From positions 1,550,001 through 1,614,000 of the forward strand of contig NC_046682.1 of NCBI RefSeq assembly GCF_009870125.1: a DNA stretch of 64,000 nt, written 5' to 3'. Below, piece after piece: positions 34,301-49,300 of this stretch. The notes under the pieces are model-generated. The model worked only from the letters and a program-made list of their open reading frames with translations. It did no database searches and was not told the DNA's origin. Source of the stretch: Drosophila pseudoobscura (taxonomy: Eukaryota; Arthropoda; Insecta; Diptera; Drosophilidae). Made by a program: the position numbers and the translations under genes. Position 1 is the stretch's first letter; every line of letters starts with the position of its first letter.

Positions 34301-37300
34301 CCAACGAACAGGACTGATTGCTTGCTGGCATTTCCATGCGACCGTTATTGGCATGCACCAATATTCCACTTTCCTTTTACTGTTTCAAACGTCATTATAT
34401 GTATGTATAAATTCTTTGCTGCTAATATGGATATTTTTATGGGATATTCAACGGACTTTTCTGAATTCAGAAACAAATTCTACACTATTTTGTTGTTTCC
34501 TTGTCCGCGGCGCCCGAAAGATTGAGGTAGAAGTACTTTTTTCTATTTTCCCGTTCAAACAGACGCCGACCGCTGTTGACGTCGCTGTCACTGTCGCATC
34601 GCTGGCTTTGGTTGGACCCGAAGCAGTACTGGCTCTCTTATTAGAAGAGCTTAAAATCTAACAATTGAATTGCTGCGAGAGCGGCTAAGAGCACAGTATA
34701 GCACCATCGGTTTGTTTTGTTCGTCTCTTCTCTTTAGCTTCTCTATATTGCGATTCGTTTGCTCTCTCCACTGCCGCGCAGCTTTTTGTCCTCTACTCTC
34801 CCACCCCTAGTCGCAAAGCACGACAGACAGAGCGGTTGGGTTGGCTGGGAATTGATGTGGATGTGGGCGTGTATTCAATTGTTCTGCACATACATATTGT
34901 GCACGAATTACAAGCATTGTCTTTCTCGCTCTTTCCATATCTTTCTCTCTTACACACTCGTAGTCTTTTTTCAGCTTCTATCCGTCCATTGGTAAGCATT
35001 TCTCTCTCTATCTCTCTCTCTATCTGTCTCTGGCGTATATATACATACATACATATATACATATAAATCTGTGTATATGTTATACATATATAAGTACATA
35101 GGTATGTATGTGTACTGATATATACATAAATGATGAAAAACAAAAACCTTTTTGTTTTTGCATGGCTCAAACAAAAATCGATAGCCAGACACAGGGCAAC
35201 GCCAACGCCAACGCAAACGGAAAAGGGCACTGAATTGATTGTGCAACACAATAAGAATACGAAACGTAACGAACACGAAGCTGAGTATAAACTTGAAGCT
35301 CCTCCCCTTATCGTTCAGGGACGAAGCGAAGCCAGTAGTGGTGGGTGGTTAATGCACGGCCTGCTTGCCTTAGCCAATTGTCTCGTCAATTATTTGCCAT
35401 TGTATGAGGTAACTGCTGTATTGCGTTTCGGTTGGCGGACGGTAACGACTGGCATACATATGTAAGTCCACATGTGTATATGCACATACAAATGTACATA
35501 CAGATATGCACCTGTACGTATGTACAAATATAAGACATGTCGTCCTCTTGATTGTTTGTCCCTTCGTAGCAAATGTACATATGTACGTTCGTACAGTTAC
35601 AGTTCATCTTTATGATTTCGATACATAAATACTATGTTCATGAGGGTACATATAGTACATACTTATAAATATGTACCTAGTCATAAGCACACGAATGTTT
35701 TTGAACAAAAGCGTCTTGAATAAAACCCACACCACAACCACCACCATGTACATATGTACATATGTATGTATGTATGTTCTACCATTATTTGAGCATTATT
35801 GGTTGCGAATGCGTAGACTGTAATATCTTTTTAATATATCGATATTATTTCTAATTAATATTCCTGGTCTATAGGTCCATATTTGATCTCGTGTTTTATC
35901 GTACATTAGGCGGCAGTTCAAAATCATGCGTGCGGTTGGTTCTAGAATTTTCGACTAGCTCGACTCACAGGAAAAGCAGTCTAGCAAAAAAATAAGTGGA
36001 GGATCGCCGATGCTACGATCCCAATGCAAAACTGGTGCGCATCGCTGTGTGCGGGTGCAGCTGCGGTTTCGGCAGTTCATGTGAGAGCTTAAGACTTTAA
36101 GACAAAGTGAGAATATTAATGAATGTGAAATGCAACTACTATTGCCGGAAATGCAAACGAAATGCATGGGGCTCTTCGATAGTTCGCGCCTTTCAATCGT
36201 CGCAATATCTAGAAAAGAAACAATTTTAGCTTGGATACCTGTGGACGACTGAGAAACTATTATGTTTCAGACTATCGTAATCGTCTAAAAAGAATAATGT
36301 GTAAGCCGTTTTGTTAATAAATTGTATAATAAACTTCCACCATTTAATGCTTTTAATCGCGAGCTGAGAAGTAGGATTATGTGCATACATACATATGTGA
36401 TATGTACGTACAATGAATTGAAGGTTGAAGAAATCCATGACGAAATCCTTTCTTGCATGGACTCGTATGTACAAAAATAAAAACTTAAAAAGCTCGGGAC
36501 ACACTTGGGCTATTTTTGAATCGCATTAGTTTTAGATTTAATTATGAGCAAGACCCAGCTTGCAGGCTCAGACGTACTTAGATGTAGCATAGGAAGTAAG
36601 TCCGATACTCACAATGAGTATAGGGGTATTTTAGATTTGTGATGAGAATGGATGTGTGGATGGATATACATATGTATGTATATTCTTGATCAGTATCAAT
36701 AGCCGAGTCGATAGAGCCATGTCTATCTATCTGTCTCTTCGGCTATCCGTCTGTCCGTCCGTCCTTATGTCTGTCCCTATGAGCGCCTCGATTTCAGAGA
36801 CTATAAAAGCTAGAACGACATTTTGTATCCAGACTTCTGTAATATGTCACTGTTACAAGTTTAGCCCGTTCAGCCCCCACAAAGGACGAACATCTGTGGC
36901 ATCCACAGATCTCAGAGACTATTAAAGCTAGACCAACCAAATTTGGTATCCACACCACAATTTTGAAGATTTTCATTTTCGGTCGCTACGCGGCGCCCGA
37001 CGACACGTTCAGACTAATTTTCTGTCTTTCTCGCACACACTTTTTGTCGTTCAATGTACGTGCCGTCTGCCGGGGGGAGAGCCATACTGACTAAGTATCG
37101 GGTATAAATGTAGAGTGGCGGTCGCAGCAGAAACTCACAGCGTTCCCCCTCGTTTTTCATTCGTTAACAGCCATGGCCATGTTCGTCTATGTGTACTGTT
37201 TTGTTTCTAAAGATAATTCAATATAATGTTTGATACCGAAGCTTTATATCATATATAAAATGACCAATAATAAAACATAGTCTTCAATAATTCGTTAAAC

Positions 37301-40300
37301 TCGGCAGCATCGGATACTTTATCTGTATTGGACCTCTATATCATATAGCTTCTATATGAAAGACAAGTCGAAACAAACCCAGTCTCCTACATGAAAATCG
37401 GAGACAGCAGTTTAAGTACTCCAGTGTACAGTCAGCCAACGAACCTTAAAAGATGACGGTTTTTCTATCTGCACTGGTTTTTGAAAGCTTAACTCTCCGA
37501 ACAGTGCAGTTAAACTGTTAAGTTGAAACTGCAAACTTCCAAGTGTTAGCACCGTTTAGGAATCATTATTTGGCATGCGCAATATCCTACCAAGCAAAAG
37601 AGATATTTGTGTCTAGCGTTTTATTGGGCATTGCATTCGTATTGATTGAAGGCGTGTTTAACTTTTGACGAGCCACCGTAATCGAAAGTGACATAGACAC
37701 TGTTTGTGTGTTTTTATTTGTATATCTTGTTATTTTGGTTATGTCATCAAAAGCGGAAAATAAGCAGTAGAAAATTACGCTGGCATAGTTAGCTGGGGTT
37801 CATTGGGTATGGTGCATGGGCATGGGAGGAAAAAGATCAAAGGACAATTTCCTGATTGTTTTATTCCGTTATTTTATTTGGTTTGCGTTCTGTTCTTTTC
37901 CGTTCCGATTCGTTGTGTTCTAGGTAGGATTTTTTTGTTCTTGTTGATTTTTGGACGTATGTATGTTGTCTTTGCTTATTTATCCTATTCGTTTACTTTG
38001 TCAGGCGCCGTCACTCAGTCCCAAACGCCCCCATCCAGCCTCCAGTTCCAACCTTGTTATATACCATCCACCACTCACCACCATGGGTCAGACTTATTTA
38101 TTTGTTTGTTTTCATTATTAAATTGTACTTCATTTGTATATTCCGTTTTGTTTCATCTCGTTTGCTTGCGTTAGGGAAACCTACTCGTACACCTCTGAAA
38201 TGGTACAGAGGAAAGGCGATACTGAAGAAGGGATCCCTGATCACGATCCCGACAGAGACTAGGATTTGCTGCCTTCAAAGCAGATTCTTAATTGATTAAG
38301 TGCTTATAGGTAATGATGATGATCCCGCTGGTGTTTGTAATTGCCGCCAGATGTGGCAGGTCCACGCTGAGATGCTCGTAAAGTGCGTGGTGGATGGTGG
38401 AGGGTTGTCGTTGTCTGTGTGGTAAGCGAGGCTAAAGAAAACATGAGTGAAAGGGCTTTTAGATAAACCTTCTGTTTCAATTAAAATTAAAAGTGCACGG
38501 GGCCCAGATCGCACTGACAAGATGTGCTCTCCAGCGCTCCAGCTCTCGAGCTCTCCTGCTTCCATCCCAGAATACGAGCATACCCAGGCGCACGGGCACA
38601 GGCACCTCATTAACGCAACGAAACGAATTCACACAATAGCGACCTTTCAAGTGATACTCACTTCTCAGCTCATCGAGAAAAGGTGTGGGTCGAGTCTGTT
38701 TTGTTGCAAATTCGTGTTCTCATAAACAATTGTTGCAACCCCACTGAAGTCTCTGTGGCGTCCGGAGCCCGAGCCCTGAGACCTAAGAGCAGCTCATGCC
38801 AAATTCACTGACAAGTGGGACGAGTTACTCGTATTTCGGTTTATCCGCAGAGCAACTGTAAATTTCCGCAGAATGCAATTTCTGCCGCCTTACGTCTGTC
38901 TTTGCACGAGTAACGACTCGAGAGAACAATAACTTTTTCACATTTTATTTACATACTGAGGAACCACAGGGAGAGTAAAATGACGAGCTGGGGACAAAGG
39001 CTTTTTTGCTAGCTCCACTAAACTAGAATTTAAATAATATAACAGATAAAAGTAACAGTTTACAGACTGCCAAAGGAAAATTGGTCTGCACCACTATCCA
39101 AATTCTAGCTCTGACGATCGACTCGGATTCCAATAATCATGAATCTGTATGGCTTATATGCGTTCCTCTCTGCGATGCGTTGTTTTTGAAGAAAAAACTA
39201 TGCCCCCTCCAAGTGTACATTAATTTAGAATGAGCTTGTAGTAAACAAACCAAACAAAATGGCTGAATAACTGGGTTGCGTATCAGTCTATCAGTCCAAC
39301 TCAAAGGATAAGGATATAAATCTAGAGGGCACGGCGCCTTCCTTTTGTTAATGTGCGATTACTACCGCAACCGCAACGCCACTTAAGCACTGAAGAATAT
39401 TTAAGCGTCAAGTAAAGGGACTTCAGTCGAGGAAGAGGTATCTTTGTCGTTGTCGCAGGCCAGGCTCTTTTTTAAGACCGATGGTGCGCCAAGCAGCAAT
39501 TCTCTATTTTTATTATTATTGTCACAGCGTCTGCCCAGCAGATAAATAAATAACGAATATAAAAGAAGCCAACACCTACACAAGCGTACTTGGCGAAAAG
39601 TATGAAGCAGCGGTGTGACATAAGGTTAAATGGACGATTACGATTACTCCAACTGAGGGACAGCTAAGCAGCTATTCTGGAACATTCTTTTATACACTAT
39701 GTATAGTATTGTAGAGTTAGTTGTGTATATATATTGCATCAATATATTGGTGTGTTGACAGCAAAGTATAGCATGAAAATCTCAATAAACTACGCTTTAG
39801 ACAGAAACCTTTCTAAGAATCAGCAAGGAACAAAAGCCTATGGACGATTGCGATTTGACTTCTGTCAGGTGAAAGGAGCCCTCATATGGTTTTTACTTTT
39901 CAATGCACAATTTCGTTGGTCTTTGTTACTATTTATGATAGATATAAGTTAGTTTAACCAGATAATTTGAAATTTCCCACAGAGCAGCTGTAATTTTGAC
40001 ATAGTTATGAATCGAAACATATCGAATAGCATATTCTAGCTTACGTATGTACATACATACCTATTTGTAGCTTATGACTTAAAATATTGACTTCAAAACT
40101 GTTGGCAGCAAAGAGAAGGGTCTATGACAGGTTAAAGCTTAAGGGCTGAGAGACTAGAGACAAATCTTATTCGGGTTCGAGAGTCTTCCCTTCGTGAGTT
40201 TCAAACATCTTGCTTAAATCGATATACCCTCTTCAAGGGTAAATGTACGCTTGTACACTCCAGATACCGGGTATAAACACGCTTCCGTAATTTCGCGTCT

Positions 40301-43300
40301 GTAGAGTGCTTCTTAGCGCCTAGACATCAAAGCGGGTTGATAGAAGCGTGGCGTGGGACCCAAACCATGGAGATGAGAACGCTTCGCCAAATTCATAATC
40401 AAGCGTAGAGCAGGACTTATCGACGTGTGTACGTAGTGCGCATCTTTACCATCCAACCACATGATGAATATGAACGAAAATGCTTGCACAATGTACATAA
40501 CATAAGTATGAATTTGCAGAGATACGGGTGTGTCTATGAATATATAGCCATTGAGTGACTGCCGCATATTTGTTTATTAATCCTAAACGATTTTGTGCGC
40601 AATAAACATTTACATGTGTACAGGTACATAAATTATTTCTTACATATGAAAATAATATTCCCCATCAGTATATTCCGAAACCGTCAAATCAAAATCGGAC
40701 TTATATGGCATTTACTGTTTAAATTTCATTGCATTGCGTCTGTTAGTATCAAGTTGTCAACATTGGGAAAAGAAAAGATTTCGTTCAGATTGCGATTGTG
40801 ATTGAAATTGCGATTGCCATTAAAATTCATTGGCACGCTTCGTTTGTCGACTCCCAACTAGGCCAAATCCGATAAGGTTTAGGGAAACCGCAATGCCACA
40901 ATACCGCAACCACCAGCTGAGACATTCAGACCTGTAGTTGTCAAATTCCAATTCCCAAACGGCCGCTACAGTCCCCGAAAGCTGTAACAAAAACCGTTAA
41001 TATTACAACAATCCCTGTGGCATCAGAATCAGCATCAGCTTCGGTACAAGTACATGTACGAGTACGAATGAGAAGTAGGAGTAGACGCCAAATCCATCGA
41101 AAAGAGGCTGTGGGCTGCAAATTACACCGATGACACGCTGTGTCATCGCATCATTGACTTGCTCGAGTGACTACGACGTGGTGGTTGGCGGGTTGGGCTT
41201 GGGCTTGGGCGCAAGTTGTCAGTGAGCGAGGTGTAGGCAGTGGGATGGGGATGACTGCCGGAAAGTTCCGTGCTCTCTGACCAACTTTTTCCTCTCGTTT
41301 TATTAAATAATTTGGCATTGTAAAAAATGCGTTTCGTAGCCCTTTTGTTGTTGCTGTCAAAGCCTGAGCCTGTGGCTATCAATAACGTATTTGAAGGGCG
41401 AACAGAATTCTTCCAGATTTTTTGCGCTACTTGGGAAAAATCAATAGCCTTGAAAATATACCTACTGTAAAGCATCTGAGATTAGATCTACCGTAGAGAT
41501 AGCACGAAAATGGATATTTAAACTCTTGGACCCATAGGAAACCAATTTCTATGAAATTAGGCACAACGGGTGGTTTCCTTGGACAGTTAGAAACTTTTTC
41601 TGAGCACAAAAATAAGTTTTTATCTCCATACTCCCATTTGGCATCAATTGTAATTAATCACCATCCTGTCCCGTCCCATTCCAATCCCCATCCCTACCAT
41701 CCAAATCACGGTTCTGACGCAGTGTCCTCAAACGAAATAATATAATAAAATGTAATATAAAACTGATTACTCTGATTCTTATTATTCTTATTTTCATTCA
41801 GACCCAAAGTGCCGTGAAATTCAAATGAGTTCAACTCAATTATAATAATAAACTGCTCGTTTTATGTTGCTGCTGTTGCTTTCGCTGTCGCCATATTGTT
41901 GTTACTCTTGTTTTGTATGCCGTACTTTGAATCAAAGCTGGGTATATTCATTTTGTTAATAATTTGGTCCCCTATTAAAAATTAATCCTTAAACGCCAAA
42001 CATCCGACAAGAGCTAAGAAACAGAATTAGTAACGCATTCATCACATTTTTCTATCCTTCCAGTAATAGAGAAATCATTATATATCTTTAAAAAGTCTCG
42101 CATCTGGAGTTTTATAAGTGGGAGTCTTCATCAAAATTACATCGCAGTTTAAAACAAAAAACGAGGGGGAACGTTGTGAGTTGCTGCGGACACCGCAACT
42201 CTACAGTTATACCCGATACTAAGTCAGTAGGCTCTCCTCCGGCAGACGCCGCTAAAATTAAACGACACGACAAAGAGTGCGTGCGAGAGAGACGGAAAAT
42301 CAGACGCTGCGTAGCCAGTGCAAATTGATTTGTTCCCTTTGGCTATAAAAATTATCTGATCTGATCCACATTCAGCAATCTGATAGATATGATCATTATC
42401 TATTCTGCGTTTTTAGTTTTCTCGAATCTGCAATATTGTGGAAGCAACAGATTTTCGTCCTTTGTGGGGGCGGAAGGGGGTGGGGCAAAATTCTGAGATA
42501 TATGTTTTATAGTGAGATCTAACAGAAGTGCGGATACTAAATTTGGTTACTCTAGCGTTAATAGTCTCTGAGATTTGTGGATGCCCCAGATTTTCGTACT
42601 TTGCGTGGGCGGAAGGGGGTGTGGCGAAATTTTGACACAAAACGGTCAAGGTCCGATATCAGAGGAGTGTGGATACCGAATTTGGTTGCTCTGGCTCTTA
42701 TAGGTTCTGAGATCCTTGAACACATATTTTGCAATTGGCAAAACCGACCATGAAACCTGTGTGTTAGAGAGAGACAGAGCGAGAAAGAATGAAATTGTTT
42801 TTCTGATTCTGGCTATAATAATTATACGATCTGGTTGAGATTTTGCACTCTAGAAGATATAGTCATTTTCTACGATTCTGCGTTTTTAGTTTTATCGTAT
42901 CTTTAAAAATGTGGATGCCACAGATTTTCGTCCTTTGTGGGGCGGAAGTGGGCGAGGCGAAGTTTTGAAATATTTTTGTAGCAGTGAAATATCACAGAAG
43001 TCTGGATCCAAAACATCGTTGCTCTAGCTCTTATAATCTTTGAGCACTAGGCGCTGAAGGGGACGGACAGACGGACAGACAGACAGGGCTCAATCGACTC
43101 GGCTATTGATGACTGAAGACACCCAAGATCGACTATTGCGCCGATCATTGAAGCTTCCCTGTACAGTTTCTTTACAGTGGAGAATGGAACTTTCAAAGTG
43201 AAACAAATATCTGTTTAGACGACGGAAAGTTATTGCAGTACAGGTCCCAGTGAAAGATATAGAACGAGGGGGAACGTTGTGAGTTGCTGCGGACACCGCA

Positions 43301-46300
43301 ACTCTACGGTTATACCCGATACTAAGTCAGTATGGCTCTCCTCCGGCAGACGCCGCTAATATTAAACGACACGACAAAGAGTGCGTGCGAGAGAGACAGA
43401 AAATCAGTCTGAGCGTGACGTAACGCGCTGCGTAGCCACTGCAAATTGATTTGTTTCCTTTCGCTATAAAAATGATCTGATCTGATCCAGATTCAGCAAT
43501 CTGATAGATATGGTCGCTATCTATGATTCTGCGTTTTTAGTTTTCTCGAATCTGCAATATTGTGGATGCAACAGATTTTCGTCCTTTGTGGGGGCGGAAG
43601 GGGGTGTGGCGAAATTTTGAGATATACGTTTTATAGTGAGATCTAACAGAAGTGCGGATACCAAATTTGGTTACTCTAGCCTTAATAGTCTCTGAGATTT
43701 GTGGATACCCCAGATTTTCGTCCTTTGCGAGGGCGGAAGGGGGTGTGGCGAAATTTGGACACGAAACGGTCAAGGTCCGATATCACAGGAGTGTGGATAC
43801 CAAATTTGGTTGCTCTGGCTCTTATAGGTTCTGAGATCCTTGAACTCATATTTTTCAATTGGCAAAACCGACCATGAAACCTGAGTGTTAGAGAGAGACA
43901 GAGCGAGAAAGAATGAAATTGTTTTCTTGTTTCTGGCTATAATAATTATACGATCTGGTTAAGATTTTACAATCTAGAACATATAGTCATCCTCTACGAT
44001 TCTGCGTTTTTGGTTTTATCGTATCTTTAAAAATGTGGATGCCACAGATTTTCGTCCTTTGTGGGGGCGAAAGTGGGCGGGGCGAAGTTTTGAAATATTC
44101 TTGTAGCAGTGACATATCACAGAAGCTTGGATTTAAAACATCGTTGCTCTAGCTCTTATAGTCTTTGAGCACTAGGCGCTGAAGGGGACGGACGGACAGA
44201 CGGAGAGACAGACAGGGCTCAATCGACTCGGCTATTGATGCTGATCAAGAATATATATACTTTATGGTGTCGGAAACGATTCCTTCAGGATGTTACACAC
44301 ATCCATTTTCACTACAAATCTAATATACCCCAATACTCATTTTGAGTATCGGGTATAAATATCAAGATACAGAAGGACCTATTATGATCGGAATTGCTCT
44401 TTCTCTGCGTAGCCAAGTTTAACTCATTGACCTTATAACTCCCGCAATGTCATTTGGCCTTGCGGCTGTCCAATCACATTCATATTCACATCCACCTGTC
44501 TTTTATTATAAAACACAAACTCTATGAATTGGATTTAAAAAAGGCATGCGGATAAAAACTTGAACGCCAGTCTCTGATGGCTCTCGAATAACTGCACAGA
44601 AAAAGGGAAAACACTCTGGAGATGCTTGTACTCGCTGGCTCTGATCTACACGGTCCTAACCAGGCTGCTGCAGCACGTGCAGGTCATTGAATGACCAGGG
44701 TTGAGAAATATAAATAAATGATTTTAGCTTTGTTGGGGTGGAAAGGCGGCGTCGCGACGCTGCAGAGACTCTGCCACTCGACTTCTGGCTTTATTCTAAT
44801 TACGATTACCCTCAAACAACCCTCAGCCCACGCCCACCCGCACGGCTTGTGTCAAGTGCAAAGGTCTTGTTCTTGGGCAGGCTAAGGTCGCGACATGTGA
44901 CAGAAGAGCCTGTGAGGAGCAGTCACTTTTTCCCATGCCATGCCTAAACATCGAAATTTGTACCGGACCGCCCAGCGTGTTTAAGGTAATTGTTTTTTCT
45001 TTCTTTGCACGACAATTCGTAATTCTCCTCTGCCACTCTGCCACTCTTCCCTTAGCATCCTACTGCATCCTGCATCCTGCGTCGGCGTCAATTCAATTAC
45101 AAGTTATTTCACGTTCAAACTGCGAGCGGTACACGCACGAACCATCCACATGTCGTTCGCATTTCGCCCCACTCTTGCTCAGGAAATTCAGAAATAGATT
45201 GGGGAAATTGAAATTCAAATTGAAAACATGATTTGTACAAATTATTATTATGGTTATATGTAGTAGCGACATCCTGAACACAAAACAACTCTACGGTTGC
45301 GGTGCGGAATGTAGTATTCCGGAGTGATCTTAGCTTATTTTCTATGCCTATGCGCATATTGCCAGTTCGGTTAGTTTGCCCGATAAACGCTTGTAAGCTT
45401 TTAAGCGTAAATCCGATTCTGGGTTGCAGTACAGTTCATAATGTATACAATGTTAGCTTTGCCTTTGTGACGTTTTGGTTGTCATATTTGTAGCTACAAT
45501 ATTAAAATATGTGTGTCCCATCTTTGGCGAGCCCATCATCCACAATAAGAATAAAGCGACGTATTTATAGTCGAAAACAATGGGGGCTCTAATGATGGGA
45601 AATCGCCAGACGGCTATACGCAATCTAGAAGGAGATGATTAAATCTGTGACAACAAAGGGAAAAATAGCATTCAAATTAGAAGCTCATTGTCGATGTTTT
45701 GTTGCCAAAGTAGCGCCAATGCGAATGTATTGAGCCAGGCGGCCAAGGCCCTTTGTTCCAGCCAGACAATGGGGTCACAAATGAAGAGCGGGGTTGCATC
45801 CACATAAGCTATCAGTGGTGCCACAGATCCAGGGCTTTCGGTTACGGCTACTATAGCAATGCATATGGCGTGTGACACGGTCTGTCAACACGTATGACCA
45901 TGTTCATCCCCGCCAATGATATGGATAATAACGATCATCAATCGCCATCATCAATCTTCATCCATTACCACCAAGTACAACAATGATGTCTAATAATTCT
46001 AACACGGGACATGAACAGAAACTTTTCCCGGCAAAAGTAGATCCAGACAAATTTAGAAGGCATTGAGCAACGCACTCCCAGCCCCAGTCCCAACCCCATC
46101 CCTAACTCCCACTTCTTCGCTTCTATTGGGGAGGATTTTGTGAAGTGAAGCCTTCTGAAGGATTTCTAAGGACAAACGACTGATTAGTTTCACAAATTCA
46201 GGAATAAGTTTCCACAGGTCGAACAGTTCCCAATCAAATTTCACAGTTCTCACAGCTGAGAAACTTACTATTTCACAATTTTTTGTTTTCGTGTATTATG

Positions 46301-49300
46301 ATTATGAGCAACTGTGTGCATTTCCGATCTCATGCATTAACATTGTCGACTTATAATTATGTTGTTGATCACCTTAGACAGTCGATTCGATGTACTTTAA
46401 ATATGTAGCTGTAGGCATTTTCATCTGACCGTTTCTTTTCTATCTTTAAATGCCATTTCTGAAAACCTGCTGGCTGCTCGCCTTCTGTTACAAAACCAAT
46501 GTATGTACTGCTGCTGCACTGCTGACAGAATGGTAGTACCGAGGTATATAGTATAAATAAAATCAATTAAACCCGTTTAGTTCACTTTTTAGTTTGAAAA
46601 CATGATTTGTACAAATTATTATTATGGTATTATTATTATTACGATTCAACCTAACATAATCAAGTGCTTAAATCTACATATGTGTCAGATGTACTGCGAA
46701 CGTGATGGAACTATAATTCGATTCTGATTAGATTTCTGAGATGCTAGCATCACCATCACCCCATATGTAAGAATACGAATTAAGTAGATCAAAGTTCCAT
46801 GTAAACATCAATTTCAGAAAAGTTGACTGTCCATCGGCTGCGAAGTAAACATTTCTCAACTTTTATTGTGTCACGAATGAACACGAGTTCACCTTTAAAT
46901 CCACTGACGACTTTGACTTTGGTTTCCATGTGGCTCCCTGGCCATAGAATATGCCACTATAAATTTTCTTCATGTCTAAATATAACATTTATGATTTCCA
47001 CCCTAGAAATCATTTATACACTTTTTGACAAAATATCCCACCATTATGATGGGATAGTATAGGAAATGAAAAGTATAACAGAAACGAATTCATAAGGTAA
47101 TGTGTTGTCTAAAATACGCACGGGTCCATAATTACGTACATACTATATGTAAGTATGTATGTACATCCAAAAATGTGATATGTGGGTAAATTTGTATAGT
47201 GTTTATATTATCGATCTATTAAATGGACAGCAAGTTCATAGGTTAGTGGAAGGGGAATTTCGATTCTACTTCAATTTTCTTAAACCGATGTATCGAAATA
47301 CTTTAGGTGCGTAAGTAAATGTAAGAGGGCCGAATTCGGTCCAGGCAAGCTAGAAGTTTAAAGTGGGAGCTATTTGCAATGTAATTTACGAGTATAGTAC
47401 ATACATATGTATATAGGAGCCAATGGCATGCACTCACATTGTTCAGGCTGTTTGCGAACACACTCACACGCACTTAACCACAGATTTATTTGCCATTTTA
47501 GGAGTCATTAAGTACGCAAAGGTAAAGGACATCTACACCACCCCCAACTCGCCTTTGCCTCCCCTTGCTCACGCAGCGCATGAGGAAGGCCTTGAAAGCC
47601 TGCGGCTCTAGTCCGGAAGCGGCTTTTGAGTGAGTTCGGTGGCTAATTATCCGCCTATGGATGACCAAAGCTAAAGCCCATGACCACTTCGTTTGCTACA
47701 CACCCTTATCGTAACACTAATCCTTGCTCTGTATTTTGTCATGTCATAAAAACTTTGCCTATATTAAGAACATGCTCATGCTTCATGGTAAGACGTCTGT
47801 AGAACCGTATCCTTATAGAATCATTATCCCGAGGCCTTAAAAACCATTTGCTAATAATTGCAATCATGTTGGGCAGGCCGTTGGGTCATCGAACGTGCTA
47901 TTGCTCCATCTAAGGAGCAACACGAGCGGTAGCAGCAGAAGTTAATTTAGCCATTCGACACCGACACCCTTAAGCAGCTTGGCTGAGTTACAATATCCTC
48001 TTTACAGATGTGCATCGTTATGTTGCAATAGTACAAATCTAAATATACGTTCTACAATTCAAATGAATATCCCAAGTCTAATAAAAATCTGGTCCCCCAA
48101 GTAAAATCTAATTATACCCGATACTCAAAATGAGTATAAAGGTATATTAGATTTGTGGTGAAAATGGATGATTCCAAAAGGAATCGTTTTCGACCCCATA
48201 AAGTATATATATTCTTGATCAGCATCAATAGCCGAGTTCATTTAGCACTGTCTGTCTGTCCGTCCCTATTAGTGCCTAGTGCTCAAGGACTATAAGAGCT
48301 AGAGCAACGACCTTTTATATCCGGACTTCTGTGATATGTCACTGTTACAAGTATATTTCAAAACTTCCATTTCCTATTTGTCGTGTCATTTAATATTAGC
48401 GGCGTCTGCCGGAGGAGAGCCATACTGACTAAGTATCGGGTATAAATGTAGAGTTGCGGTCGCCGCAGCAACTCACATCGTTCCCCCTTGTTTTGATATG
48501 TGATCTGTGCGAAAAATATTTTTTTCTGAAAGTAATTAAGCCAAAACTAGGAGGATTATAGTAATTGGAGGATTGTAGTAGTTTCAATTGGTTTTCAAGC
48601 CGAAAATAATCATTCGGTTAACTTTTTGATCATTTAGCTGGAATACCGGATAGCATTCCTTATTGGGTTGTTCTTTGAGCTGCTTGCTCAGCTATCAGAA
48701 ATCGTGTTACAGTACTCGTTATAGATTCTGGGCCGATGTAGAAATCTACAGATCCGATTCCGATCCCGTCAACATCAAATGCCATAATGTAGAAATGCAG
48801 CACTTAGTTATGTTTCTTCTTCTTTTGAGATCTAAAAATAGGACACTTGTGCACATTCTGTCTAGCTTACACTCCACATCTTCCGCTTTTCCACTCATTG
48901 ATATGATCGACATCGACGAATGGGTGACTCTGCCTGCCAAAGAATTGACGGCTCCTGTTTTTCTTTGTTAAAACATTTCTCACTTCATTAAGACGTCTTA
49001 TAAATATCAGACTTGCCACACGGATGGGGTAGCGAAGGAGAGGAGAGGGGATATGAGATGAGAGAGATATCTGAGGTATGGCGTGTGGCATACGCGTGAC
49101 CCGTATGTGGCTGTGACAAAGTTGATGGGTGGACACGGCTTGCTGAAGCCATAGAGGAGCCACAGCTGGAGTTAATCGATAATATGAATTAGCCTCAACC
49201 TAATAAGAGAATCGTATGATGTATCGTAAATCATAATTTAAAAGAAGTTAGATGTGCCATCTAGAAATGGTTCTAGTGAGTTATGCTAAGTTGCAAAGAT

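Noticed and set aside
34066..34317. Small plus-strand gene in the Sox102F intron
   Set aside because: 83-residue frame with no domain, no promoter or splice evidence, and equally long frames on the opposite strand.
37803..38174. Hydrophobic 123-aa ORF resembling a membrane protein
   Set aside because: The composition follows the T-rich DNA. No similarity, start context or conserved motif was recognised.
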